Source of the DNA: a virus
Strand: one strand, 5' to 3'
DNA length: 22,694 nt
Virus record (IMG/VR): IMGVR_UViG_3300047462_000721
Location: 1 to 22,694 of that record
Position numbers and translations under genes: made by a program. This document shows, in pieces, positions 15,854-22,406 of this stretch (position 1 is the stretch's first letter; every line of letters starts with the position of its first letter). A model generated the notes under the pieces. That model worked only from the letters and a program-made list of their open reading frames with translations. It searched no databases and was not told where the DNA came from.

Positions 15854-16227
15854 CACACGATCCAGTTCACCCCGGGCGAGGCCAGCCCGTCGCCGGGCGG
15901 CACACCAAAGAAGCCGCACAACCGCCGCCGCCAGCCGTCGAACAACCGCAGCCGGTCGCCGATCTCGTTTCGATTATGCGTCCACGCACCCGCGGCATCG
16001 CTGTCCAGATTCTCGCCGGCGGCCGGCACCGCCTGCTCCAGCAAGGTCAGCGTCGCCAGATAATTCAGCACAACGGCCACCTCCGCATCGGACAGGTTGT
16101 TCATCCGGTATTCCAGCAACCCGTACCATGTGTAGAACCGCCATCCGATATTGCCGGAAGGCGTCGCCCCATAGGCAGGATAGCCGCAAAACCGGCGGAC
16201 ATCGGTCTTCTGCTGATCAGTCAGCAC
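15853..16227 (-). CDS. Head-tail connector (gp6-like adaptor candidate)
   Basis: A 124-aa helical protein directly after the major capsid gene. It starts MLTDQQKTDVRRFCGYPAYG, continues with helices around YTWYGLLEYRMNNLSDAEVA and VVLNYLATLTLLEQAV, and ends with RLRLFDGWRRRLCGFFGVPP. Small helical proteins in this slot form the adaptor ring under the portal (gp6/gp15-type). The start is GTG 16227 with GGAGG seven bases upstream, an unusually strong site. It overlaps the next gene by one base. Assignment to the adaptor ring is by size, helix content and position. Confidence 0.65.
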   Translation of the reverse strand: MLTDQQKTDVRRFCGYPAYGATPSGNIGWRFYTWYGLLEYRMNNLSDAEVAVVLNYLATLTLLEQAVPAAGENLDSDAAGAWTHNRNEIGDRLRLFDGWRRRLCGFFGVPPGDGLASPGVNWIV

Positions 16228-16254
16228 GCTGCTGCCTCCGCCCAGGCGCCGCCG

Positions 16255-17583
16255 TCAGCCGATATGCTCGATCATCACCGCGCGCTTGAAGCTCGCATTC
16301 GTGGCCGTCGGAACCGTCATGCTGTTCGTCGTCGTGTCGGACGGCGCGCAGAACCCGCCGATCCAGTACCAGGACTGCGCGATGATCTGCTGCAGCCGGT
16401 CGATCGGCTCCCGCGTCACCATGCACACGCCATCCACCATCGACACGATCGAATCCTTCGGCGCCACGTCGTCCGCCGCCATGCCGGCGAAATCACCCTC
16501 CACCAGCGCGCCCTGTCCAACCACGATCGGCCGCCTTATCACCGCGCCGGCAAGTGAGGGATGCGGCTGCACGTAGGACTCGGTTGTCAGCACGAAGCGC
16601 AGGCCCAGGAACTCGTTCACCACCCCCTGTCCAGGCTTGAAGATTTCATTGGCCGACGTCAGGCCGATGAACAGTCGCTGGAAATCCGGATCGGCAAACA
16701 GCTGCCGGGCACTGATCGGATCAAGATAGCAATTATACGCGCCGTCCATGTCGGGAACCGCGTTGACCCGCAGATTGGCCACGGCATCCAGGATGTTGCT
16801 CATCGCCAGCGTGTCGCCGGCCTGCAGCAGGGACGAATTGCCCCGTGCGTTCGGCCGCAGGATCAGCGAGCAGGTCGCCGACTGAACGCTGTTTCCCGCG
16901 GTGCCGTCGCTCACGGTCACGTTGCCCGAAAGCGTCAGTACGCCGCTCTGCCCACCCGGCGTCGTCGAGACATTCGTCGCATCCACCGTGGCGCCGGTCA
17001 GCGTGTAAATGTCGGCACCGATCGTCACCGCCAGCGGATTGGCGGCACTCACCGTCTGCTGCACGCCATTCACGAATGCCGTCTGGAATCCCCTGACATC
17101 GTCCACCGCAACCGCTGGCCCGGCGCTGGTCAGTGTCGTCCGCACCCGTGTGTTGCCGCCGAAATAGGCGCTGAACAGCGCGTTGCGCGCCAGGTCGTCC
17201 AGACTTCGCGCGGCCTGCTCGCCATTCACATAGGCATTCTGCAGGAACTGGCTCGCGATCCCCACGCGGCTGGTCACCATGTTCAGATCCATGGTCGCTG
17301 CGTAATGGTTCAGCGTCAGCGTAAACTGCTCCACGTTCCAGGATCCGGGCGTCAGCCCGTTATCCAGGTTGGTGTTGGTGTTCGCCGCCAGCGGTATCGT
17401 CACCGCCGGCTTCAGGCCCGCCCGCGTCTTCGTCAGCGTCTCACCGATGCCGACTGCGAATTCTTCCCGGTCGGCACATGCGCGATACCCGAGCCTGGAG
17501 CGCAGCGCCTGCTGGAATTCGCGCTCCAGAAAACCCTGCTGGATGATCGGCTGCAACGCCGCCGGAAAGTTCGAGATGCTCAT
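16255..17583 (-). CDS. Major capsid protein
   Basis: A 442-aa protein in the capsid slot after portal and scaffold. An N-terminal helical arm (FPAALQPIIQQGFLEREFQQ) leads to GETLTKTRAGLKPAVTIPLA (~48-67) and then QFTLTLNHYAATMDLNMVTS (~86-105). The C-terminal half contains DMDGAYNCYLDPISARQLFA, EFLGLRFVLTTESYV and RRPIVVGQGALVEGDFAGMA, typical of HK97-fold shells. Residues ~155-250 form a beta-rich, Thr/Gly/Val-rich insert (IYTLTGATVDATNVSTTPGG, VLTLSGNVTVSDGTAG) that looks like an added surface domain. ATG 17583 follows a G-run that doubles as part of a hairpin. The fold is inferred, not shown. Confidence 0.82.
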   Translation of the reverse strand: MSISNFPAALQPIIQQGFLEREFQQALRSRLGYRACADREEFAVGIGETLTKTRAGLKPAVTIPLAANTNTNLDNGLTPGSWNVEQFTLTLNHYAATMDLNMVTSRVGIASQFLQNAYVNGEQAARSLDDLARNALFSAYFGGNTRVRTTLTSAGPAVAVDDVRGFQTAFVNGVQQTVSAANPLAVTIGADIYTLTGATVDATNVSTTPGGQSGVLTLSGNVTVSDGTAGNSVQSATCSLILRPNARGNSSLLQAGDTLAMSNILDAVANLRVNAVPDMDGAYNCYLDPISARQLFADPDFQRLFIGLTSANEIFKPGQGVVNEFLGLRFVLTTESYVQPHPSLAGAVIRRPIVVGQGALVEGDFAGMAADDVAPKDSIVSMVDGVCMVTREPIDRLQQIIAQSWYWIGGFCAPSDTTTNSMTVPTATNASFKRAVMIEHIG

Positions 17584-17586
17584 TCA

Positions 17587-17622
17587 GGCCCCCAGGAAAG
17601 AAAAAGGGGGCCCATGGCCCCC
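17587..17622 (-). terminator. Terminator-like hairpin / attenuator candidate upstream of capsid gene
   Basis: On the minus strand, GGGGGCC (17616-17622) pairs with GGCCCCC (17606-17612) around a 3-base loop and runs into TTTTTCTTT (17597-17605), the shape of an intrinsic terminator. A second GGGGGCC (17587-17593), identical to the first, lies three bases before the capsid ATG and includes the only G-run available as ribosome-binding site. The middle segment can therefore pair with either copy. One pairing gives the terminator; the other hides the ribosome-binding site. Function is inference. Confidence 0.6.
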
Positions 17623-17643
17623 GCAGAGTGTGAGAAAAAAGCT

Positions 17644-17665
17644 GTTCTTTTTTGAAAAAAAGAAC
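17644..17665. repeat. A/T-rich hairpin between scaffold and capsid genes
   Basis: A 10-bp inverted repeat GTTCTTTTTT/AAAAAAGAAC (17644-17653 and 17656-17665) with a 2-base centre, in an A/T-rich block of the 196-bp gap between the scaffold stop and the capsid start. Nearby is another A-run followed by ACTTTTG. It resembles the A/T-rich palindromes at 17736-17759 and 14147-14170 in style but differs in sequence. It may be part of the same composite dispersed repeat. Confidence 0.7.
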
Positions 17666-17704
17666 CAAAAAACTTTTGCTCATATGGCGCACGCCAGTCG
17701 CCAA

Positions 17705-17760
17705 GTCCGCGACAGCACAACCAAAAGTCTTTTTGCTTCTTTTTCTTCAGAAAAAGAAGA
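17705..17760 (-). repeat. A/T-rich palindromic dispersed repeat, copy A
   Basis: Inverted-orientation partner of 14146-14200; 17722-17760 is an exact 39-bp match to its reverse complement. The core stem CTTCTTTTTCT/AGAAAAAGAAG spans 17736-17746 and 17749-17759. It lies 19 bases downstream of the scaffold stop. With 17644-17665 and the GC hairpin at 17606-17622 it makes a run of three hairpins between the scaffold and capsid genes. Confidence 0.8.
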
Positions 17761-17779
17761 ATCTTTCTCGTAACGTTGC

Positions 17780-18169
17780 TCAGCGCCGCCGCAGCAGGTC
17801 AGCCCGCGCCGCCCGCCATTCCTCCACGCTCATTTCGGTGGCAAGCTTGCGGCGTGGCCGCGCCGGCGGCGGCGGCGCACCCGCGCCGCTGGCCGCCGCC
17901 GTGAACAGCCAGGGCTTCTCCTGCCGCAGCCGGCCGATCGCTTCGGCCGCGCCGACATCCCCGCCCGCGAGCAACGCCGGATCCAGCAGCCGCAACCCAT
18001 CCAGATCAACGATGCCGGCGCGCAGCGCCTCGGCCTTGAGTTCGGCTTCGCGCAAGCGTAAGGCCGCCTGCGCCTCGGCCTCGTGCAACTGCCGCTCCAG
18101 GGCCTCCGCCCGTGCCTTCAATTCGGCAAGCGCATCCGCCTCCGGCAGTCCGGGTTCGGTCTCGCTCAT
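17780..18169 (-). CDS. Scaffold-like head assembly protein
   Basis: A 129-aa protein between portal and capsid genes, the usual place of the scaffold. Residues ~10-50 form a charged Ala/Glu/Leu-rich coiled coil (ALAELKARAEALERQLHEAE). Then come DLDGLRLLDPALLAGGDVGA and IGRLRQEKPWLF (79-90), a pattern common in GP20/DUF4355-like scaffolds. The C-terminus is basic (KLATEMSVEEWRAARADLLR, then RRR), as expected for a capsid-binding tail. ATG 18169 overlaps the portal stop (ATGA). No separate head protease was found, so scaffold removal may not use a phage protease encoded here. Short for a scaffold but consistent in layout. Confidence 0.72.
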   Translation of the reverse strand: MSETEPGLPEADALAELKARAEALERQLHEAEAQAALRLREAELKAEALRAGIVDLDGLRLLDPALLAGGDVGAAEAIGRLRQEKPWLFTAAASGAGAPPPPARPRRKLATEMSVEEWRAARADLLRRR

Positions 18170-19560
18170 TCCAACGTCTCCCTGGCAATACGCTGCATTT
18201 CCGCTGCCGCATCGTCGATCCCGTACTCCGCGCACAGCAGACGCAGCGCCGTCTCGCGTGACAATTGCCGGCTATTCACCAGCGCGATCATCGTCTCGGC
18301 CGTCCTTTGCGCGTCCAGCGCATCATCCGGATACCAGTCAGGCCATCGCAGGCTCACGGGCGCCTCGGGATCCAGCGGCGGCAGCGTCTTGCCTTCCACC
18401 CGCAGCGGCTGGATCCGGCTCGCGCGCAGGATCATGCGCGCCAGTTTCAACAGCGCACCCTCGCCGTAGCTGATCCGAAGATTGTCCGCCAGCCACAGCA
18501 AACCCTGGTTCATCAGCTCCAGCGAACGTCCGCTGGCCGGCGCGCTCAGCCGGCTGGCATCCGCGCGATTGCCGTGCAGGCTCTCCAGCGCCAACTCGCG
18601 CAAGGTGCGCACATAGTCGATAACCGCCTGGCTCGCCGTGCCGCCGATTTCCAGCAGCTTGGCATCGCCTTTCTCGCTTACCACCAGCGCGTTTGCCGCC
18701 CCGCGCACCATCGTCCCATCCAGCCCGGCCGGCTCCCGGATCAGCAGCGTCGGGTCGCTGCTATATTTCAGACCGCGTCCCGCCTGGCTCAGCTGATAGT
18801 CGATCTCGATCCCGGTATCGATCGCGCTGCGAAATGTGCAGGCGCCATCGATCTCGTTGCCGCCTGGCAGATTGCGTACCCAGACCAGCGGCACAAAACC
18901 CAGACCATGGCGCATGGTCCGTGCGGCATCCGGCGCAGCCCTGTCGCCGGAGCCGACGGGAACGGGCTCGAACCAGTGCTCGAACTCCTTGTCCCAGACA
19001 CGCTGGAACCAGTAGGTGCCGCTGCGGTCGGCCACGGCAAAACCCTGCGCCGCCAGTACCGTGCCGCAAACCTTGTAGCGTTCCGTCACCGATAGCAGCG
19101 TGTCCGGTTCCATCGGGTCCCACACCGGCGTCAGGAACGCAGTATCCATCACATCGACGAAAACCCGCCCGCGCAGCACGCGCATCCGCAAGGCGACGGA
19201 CCCCACACTGCCGCGCAACCCGGCTTCCACCATAACGGAATTCAGCCGGGTTTCGCGGATCAGCGCCGTCAGCGCATCACGCACGGCCGCATCGGCGGAA
19301 TGGAACGCGGGAAAATGCCCCTCGCTGAACAGCAGGGCGATGCTATCCTCCACCACCAGCCGCGCCAGCCCGTAGCGCACCGATGGCCGGCGCTGCCGCA
19401 GCGGAATATAGTCGCCGCTGCCGGTGCGCTCTTCATGAAATTCATAGGGCAGCACGTCATAAAGGCTGCCATCCAGAATGCGCTGATACAGCATCAGCTG
19501 CCGGGTGCGGTCCGGATAATCGTCATCCGCCGGGATCAGATCGGAAATCGTACCGAACAA
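18166..19560 (-). CDS. Portal protein
   Basis: A 464-aa protein directly after the large terminase; order, length and motifs fit SPP1 gp6-type portals. Key segments are LPYEFHEERTGSGDYIPLRQ, YGLARLVVEDSIALLFSEGH (~63-82), FVPLVWVRNLPGGNEIDGAC, DTGIEIDYQLSQAGRGLKYS (helical, ~249-268), a GGTASQAVIDYVRTLRELAL segment (~305-324), and ASGRSLELMNQGLLWLADNL (~347-366), typical of the crown/stem boundary. It would form the 12-fold ring at the capsid vertex that docks terminase. The start is TTG 19560 with GGGAGG six bases upstream. The 30-bp gap to terminase has no other feature. Confidence 0.85.
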   Translation of the reverse strand: MFGTISDLIPADDDYPDRTRQLMLYQRILDGSLYDVLPYEFHEERTGSGDYIPLRQRRPSVRYGLARLVVEDSIALLFSEGHFPAFHSADAAVRDALTALIRETRLNSVMVEAGLRGSVGSVALRMRVLRGRVFVDVMDTAFLTPVWDPMEPDTLLSVTERYKVCGTVLAAQGFAVADRSGTYWFQRVWDKEFEHWFEPVPVGSGDRAAPDAARTMRHGLGFVPLVWVRNLPGGNEIDGACTFRSAIDTGIEIDYQLSQAGRGLKYSSDPTLLIREPAGLDGTMVRGAANALVVSEKGDAKLLEIGGTASQAVIDYVRTLRELALESLHGNRADASRLSAPASGRSLELMNQGLLWLADNLRISYGEGALLKLARMILRASRIQPLRVEGKTLPPLDPEAPVSLRWPDWYPDDALDAQRTAETMIALVNSRQLSRETALRLLCAEYGIDDAAAEMQRIARETLE

Positions 19561-19590
19561 ACCGCGCCTCCCGCTCGTTCAGCCTGCGCG

Positions 19591-20985
19591 CTACCGGGAT
19601 GAGAACGTCAGGTTGGCAAACCGCGCCGGCGCACGAAGCTCCAGCAGCATGGCAAAGGCGCGCGCCAGCGCATCCACCTGGTCGTCCTTTGCGCCGTTCG
19701 GAAAATTTGCCAGCTCGTCCAGGAATGCCGCGTTCCACCCCGCCCGCCGCACCGAAACCGCACCGTTGCCGATCTGTGAGGCAATGGGGGTGGCACGCAC
19801 CGTTTTCGATCCGGTCTCCGGCGAGGCCATCACCCGCCAGCCGGCAAGCAACCGTGTCAGAAACAGAACCTGGCTCTTTCCGGCCTGTCCGGGATCCTGG
19901 GGCAGTCCCACCGGCACCCTGGTTCCGTCGGCTTCGGCAGTCGCCCGGATTCGGCTTGCCACGTCCGCCGATTCGCCACGGAAACGGATCACGTCATCCA
20001 CAAACACCGCCCCGGTCGCGTCCCGCACCAGCCGCAACCCCACGGTCCAATCCGGATCGCCGGTCGTGTCGATGCTGCCAGCCAGATCCCACGCCCGCAC
20101 CGCCTCGCCATCCGGCACCGCGTCCACCAGCCGCAGCTTGCGCACGTCGAACATCTGTCCTGCGGCGTGCAGCGGCGATTGCTGGAACAGCGCGCTGAAA
20201 TGGCGTTCGCCCAGCAGGCTGCGCCTTTCGCAAAGCGCGGAAACATCCTCCCATTCCGGCCACAGCGCAGCGCCGGGCGCCCGCCCCAGCGCGTCGCCTT
20301 CCTCCGCCAGCGCAGGCAGGCGCAACGTCGACCAGCCGCCTTGCTCGATCAGCCGCCCGGCCAGGTCGTCGCAATGCCAGCGCGTCATCACCAGAATAAC
20401 CCGGCCGCGCGGCTTCAGCCGGGTCACCAGTTCAGACCGGAACCACTCCCACAAATGCTCGCGCGCGGCGAAATTTTCGGCGTCCGCGAAGGACCGGATC
20501 GGGTCGTCGATCAGCGCCAGGTCGGCGCGCCGCCCGGTCACCGCCCCCTGCACGCCCACGGCGAAATACTCCCCGCCGCCCTCCGTCAGGAATCGGGCCG
20601 CCGCACGGGCGTCCGGCCGCACCCGCACGCCCAGCGGCAAGGCATGTTCTTCCAGCAGCCCACGCACGCTGCGTCCGAAATGCTCGGCCAGCCGCGCCGT
20701 GTGGCAGGCGGTGATCACCGCACTGGCCGGATTCCGGGCCAGCCACCAGGCCGGAAACAGCCGGCTGGCATAGGTGCTCTTGGCGGAGCCGGGCGGCAGC
20801 ATCATGATCAGCCGCCGGATGTCGCCGGCGCTGACCTGTTCCAACGCCTCGATGATCTTCAGATGATGCAGCGCGGGCTGCTGCCCGGACGGTGCAAGCG
20901 CGAAACGGGACCACGCTTCCAGGCTGGTCCTGATACCGGTCCGCAGCTGCCATTCCGTCGAGGGCTGGCGTGCGGAATTCGTCAC
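19591..20985 (-). CDS. terL: Terminase large subunit (packaging ATPase and nuclease)
   Basis: A 464-aa protein with the two expected domains. ATPase: Walker-A-like PPGSAKST (64-71), Walker B LALIDDP (157-162 region), and coupling motif VMTRWH (199-204). Nuclease: RAWDLAGSIDTTGDPDW (297-313), with Asp300 and Asp310 as probable metal ligands, and DDQVDALARAF (434-444) near the end. QQSP (268-271) marks the hinge usual in this family. It pumps DNA into the procapsid and cuts concatemers. The start is GTG 20985 with AGGA at workable spacing. An in-frame stop lies not far upstream, so no long extension is possible. The small subunit was not found next to it. Confidence 0.93.
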   Translation of the reverse strand: MTNSARQPSTEWQLRTGIRTSLEAWSRFALAPSGQQPALHHLKIIEALEQVSAGDIRRLIMMLPPGSAKSTYASRLFPAWWLARNPASAVITACHTARLAEHFGRSVRGLLEEHALPLGVRVRPDARAAARFLTEGGGEYFAVGVQGAVTGRRADLALIDDPIRSFADAENFAAREHLWEWFRSELVTRLKPRGRVILVMTRWHCDDLAGRLIEQGGWSTLRLPALAEEGDALGRAPGAALWPEWEDVSALCERRSLLGERHFSALFQQSPLHAAGQMFDVRKLRLVDAVPDGEAVRAWDLAGSIDTTGDPDWTVGLRLVRDATGAVFVDDVIRFRGESADVASRIRATAEADGTRVPVGLPQDPGQAGKSQVLFLTRLLAGWRVMASPETGSKTVRATPIASQIGNGAVSVRRAGWNAAFLDELANFPNGAKDDQVDALARAFAMLLELRAPARFANLTFSSR

Positions 20986-21341
20986 ATTGATCGTCCTGCA
21001 GCGCGCCCGGCCACATCGTCGCCAGCGCAGCCTTCACCAAGGTGCAGAAACAGCCGTCAACGGCCTGCCGCCCCTCCGGCGTCGGATCGGCAGCAACCCA
21101 AAAAGTAGATGGCTGGCTCCGGCCAATCAGGCCCGCTGCCCCTGCACCCATCCCCGGCGAACTCGTCGCCAGGAAGAACATATTCTTATAAGTTCACTAG
21201 GTGCGGGCTCAAACGATGCAAGCCGGCAGCGTAGGAGAAAACATACCTAAAGTTGGGCGGCCTGGGCAACGAAAAAAATGCACCCGCTCGCTGCTGCCAG
21301 ACAATCGTGGCGCGGGCCGCCGGCTGCTATAAACGGTCCGC
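20986..21341. other. Intergenic region between terminase and the plus-strand gene
   Basis: A 356-bp stretch without a convincing gene. It contains the candidate minus-strand promoter at 21185-21212. A minus-strand frame open from 21181 gives a protein-like segment before 20985 (ADPTPEGRQAVDGCFCTLVK, then AALATMWPGALQDDQ). The codons of that segment have GC-rich third positions as in real genes here, but the frame runs on into the terminase gene out of phase, so no complete gene can be drawn. It could be the remnant of a small upstream gene, such as a small terminase. Bases 21213-21341 hold the short leader of the plus-strand gene, including TATAAA at 21328-21333. Confidence 0.5.
21185..21212 (-). 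promoter_or_regulatory. Candidate promoter for the structural operon
   Basis: On the minus strand, TTGAGC (21207-21212) and TATAAG (21185-21190) are separated by 16 bases, a close match to the -35/-10 pattern of a sigma-70-type promoter. They lie in one of the few A/T-rich spots of the window, about 200 bases upstream of the terminase start and pointing toward it. No other comparably good candidate was seen upstream of terminase. Transcription start is not determined. Confidence 0.45.
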
Positions 21342-21692
21342 ATGCGCCGCACCGTGCTTCTTTCCGGCCTTCTGGCTGCCTGCGCCGGACTGGCCGAAAC
21401 CACGATCTACGCCGGCCCGGTGACCCCGGAGGCCGGCGTCTGCGATCCGCAGGCGCAAGGCGAGCTGACACAACGCGGCACCGGCATCGTCTTCTCCGCC
21501 GACAGCGGCACCCTGGTCCTGCAAGGCAAACGCTCGGGCAACGATCTCGTCGCCGGCCTCACGCTGCTCGGCATCGACAAGAAACCCTTCACCCTGACCT
21601 TCACCGGCGCCGTAAAAGGCCGGCAAATCACCGGCACCTACACCACCCAGCGCTGCCGCTACCGCGTCACGCTGAAACGCACTGACGACTAA
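21342..21692 (+). CDS. Small secreted / lipoprotein-like protein, only plus-strand gene
   Basis: A 116-aa protein with a short signal peptide MRRTVLLSGLLAACAGLAET. The LAAC at residues 11-14 fits a lipoprotein box, so it may be lipid-anchored after cleavage before Cys14; ordinary periplasmic export is the alternative. The mature part is beta-rich (GTGIVFSADSGTLVLQGK, FTLTFTGAVKGRQITGTYTT) with two Cys (GVCDP, QRCRYR) that could form a disulfide. There is no clear ribosome-binding site. TATAAA nine bases before the ATG could be a -10 element giving a nearly leaderless message. It is oppositely oriented to all neighbours and flanked downstream by REP-like repeats, suggesting a cargo (moron) or host gene. 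No function recognised. Confidence 0.65.
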   Translation: MRRTVLLSGLLAACAGLAETTIYAGPVTPEAGVCDPQAQGELTQRGTGIVFSADSGTLVLQGKRSGNDLVAGLTLLGIDKKPFTLTFTGAVKGRQITGTYTTQRCRYRVTLKRTDD

Positions 21693-21712
21693 ACGAAAAT
21701 GTTCGCACGTCC

Positions 21713-21863
21713 GCGGTCAGCAAACCGTAACAAACCGTAGGATGGGTAAGCGAAGCGTAACCCATCACTCACCCCCCAACCCGTAGCTTCTGTTCATTTG
21801 CACATCTGCGGTCAGCAAACCGTAACAAACCGTAGGATGGGTAAGCGAAGCGTCACCCATCAC
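21713..21863. repeat. Tandem 95-bp-period repeat containing REP-like copies 3 and 4
   Basis: The segment starting GCGGTCAGCAAACCGTAACA at 21713 recurs at 21808, a period of 95 bases. Each unit includes one 34-bp palindromic element (21735-21768 and 21830-21863) of the same family as 4331-4364 and 4380-4413. As at the 4.3 kb locus, the first copy has GCGTAACCC and the second GCGTCACCC. The similarity continues past the palindrome into C-rich sequence ending CCCGTAGC. It fills most of the 220-bp gap between the plus-strand gene and the DUF6362-like gene, whose 3' ends converge here. It could serve as a two-way transcription end. Confidence 0.82.
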
Positions 21864-21912
21864 TAACCCCCACCCCGTAGCACCCATCAAGCGCGAGACC
21901 TGGCATAAAGCC

Positions 21913-22395
21913 TCACTCCACCGCATGCGCCCGCAGCGCCCCGACCGCCCCCACCAGCATGTCAATCCCCTGTGCGTGCCAGCGTTGCACCGCCTTGTGG
22001 TCGGCCCCCATCACCGTCCCCAGGCGCCGCCAGGAAAACAAGTGCCGCTCGGTCACCGGGCTCACCAGGCAGCGCGCGCCGACGATGCGCCGCAGCATGT
22101 AACGGTCGCGCGGGATCAGCGCGATCCATCCCAGCGCCTCGTCCATCCGGCTGATGCGCGATGCGGAGGGCACGGGCGGCCGTATCCGCCCCGCCTGCCA
22201 GCCCTTGGCCTCCTGCGCCTCCTGAACCACGTCCAGCGCCGTCACCCGCAACCGGGTCGAATATCCCGATCCTGGCAAAGCCAGCAGCGTCGCGCCTGCT
22301 TCCTCCAGCCGGTAGATGATGAACGCGGCATCGACATCGCGAGGCGCGGCGGCATCGGCGAGGTTCGCGCTGGACAGGCGTGCGTGTTCGTTCAT
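21913..22395 (-). CDS. DUF6362-like phage protein (HTH-type)
   Basis: A 160-aa protein resembling the DUF6362 family found in alphaproteobacterial prophages upstream of terminase. Supporting segments are DAAFIIYRLEEAGATLLALP (residues ~22-41), PSASRISRMDEALGWIALIP (~75-94), RDRYMLRRIVGARCLVSPVT, and a C-terminal helix-turn-helix-like RRLGTVMGADHKAVQRWHAQ. It probably binds DNA and may regulate late genes or assist packaging; neither is shown. I chose ATG 22395, which has GAGGGA seven bases upstream. A TTG at 22410 overlapping the previous stop would place that site inside the gene. Confidence 0.7.
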   Translation of the reverse strand: MNEHARLSSANLADAAAPRDVDAAFIIYRLEEAGATLLALPGSGYSTRLRVTALDVVQEAQEAKGWQAGRIRPPVPSASRISRMDEALGWIALIPRDRYMLRRIVGARCLVSPVTERHLFSWRRLGTVMGADHKAVQRWHAQGIDMLVGAVGALRAHAVE

Positions 22396-22406
22396 GATTT
22401 GTTCCC

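Noticed and set aside
20432-21181. 249-residue minus-strand frame overlapping the start of terminase
   Set aside because: More than 500 bases overlap terminase out of phase; only the part before 20985 looks at all coding-like, so it is not called as a gene.
4331-21863. CRISPR array
   Set aside because: The repeats occur as only two pairs far apart, are imperfect palindromes of a REP-like kind, and have no regular spacer series.
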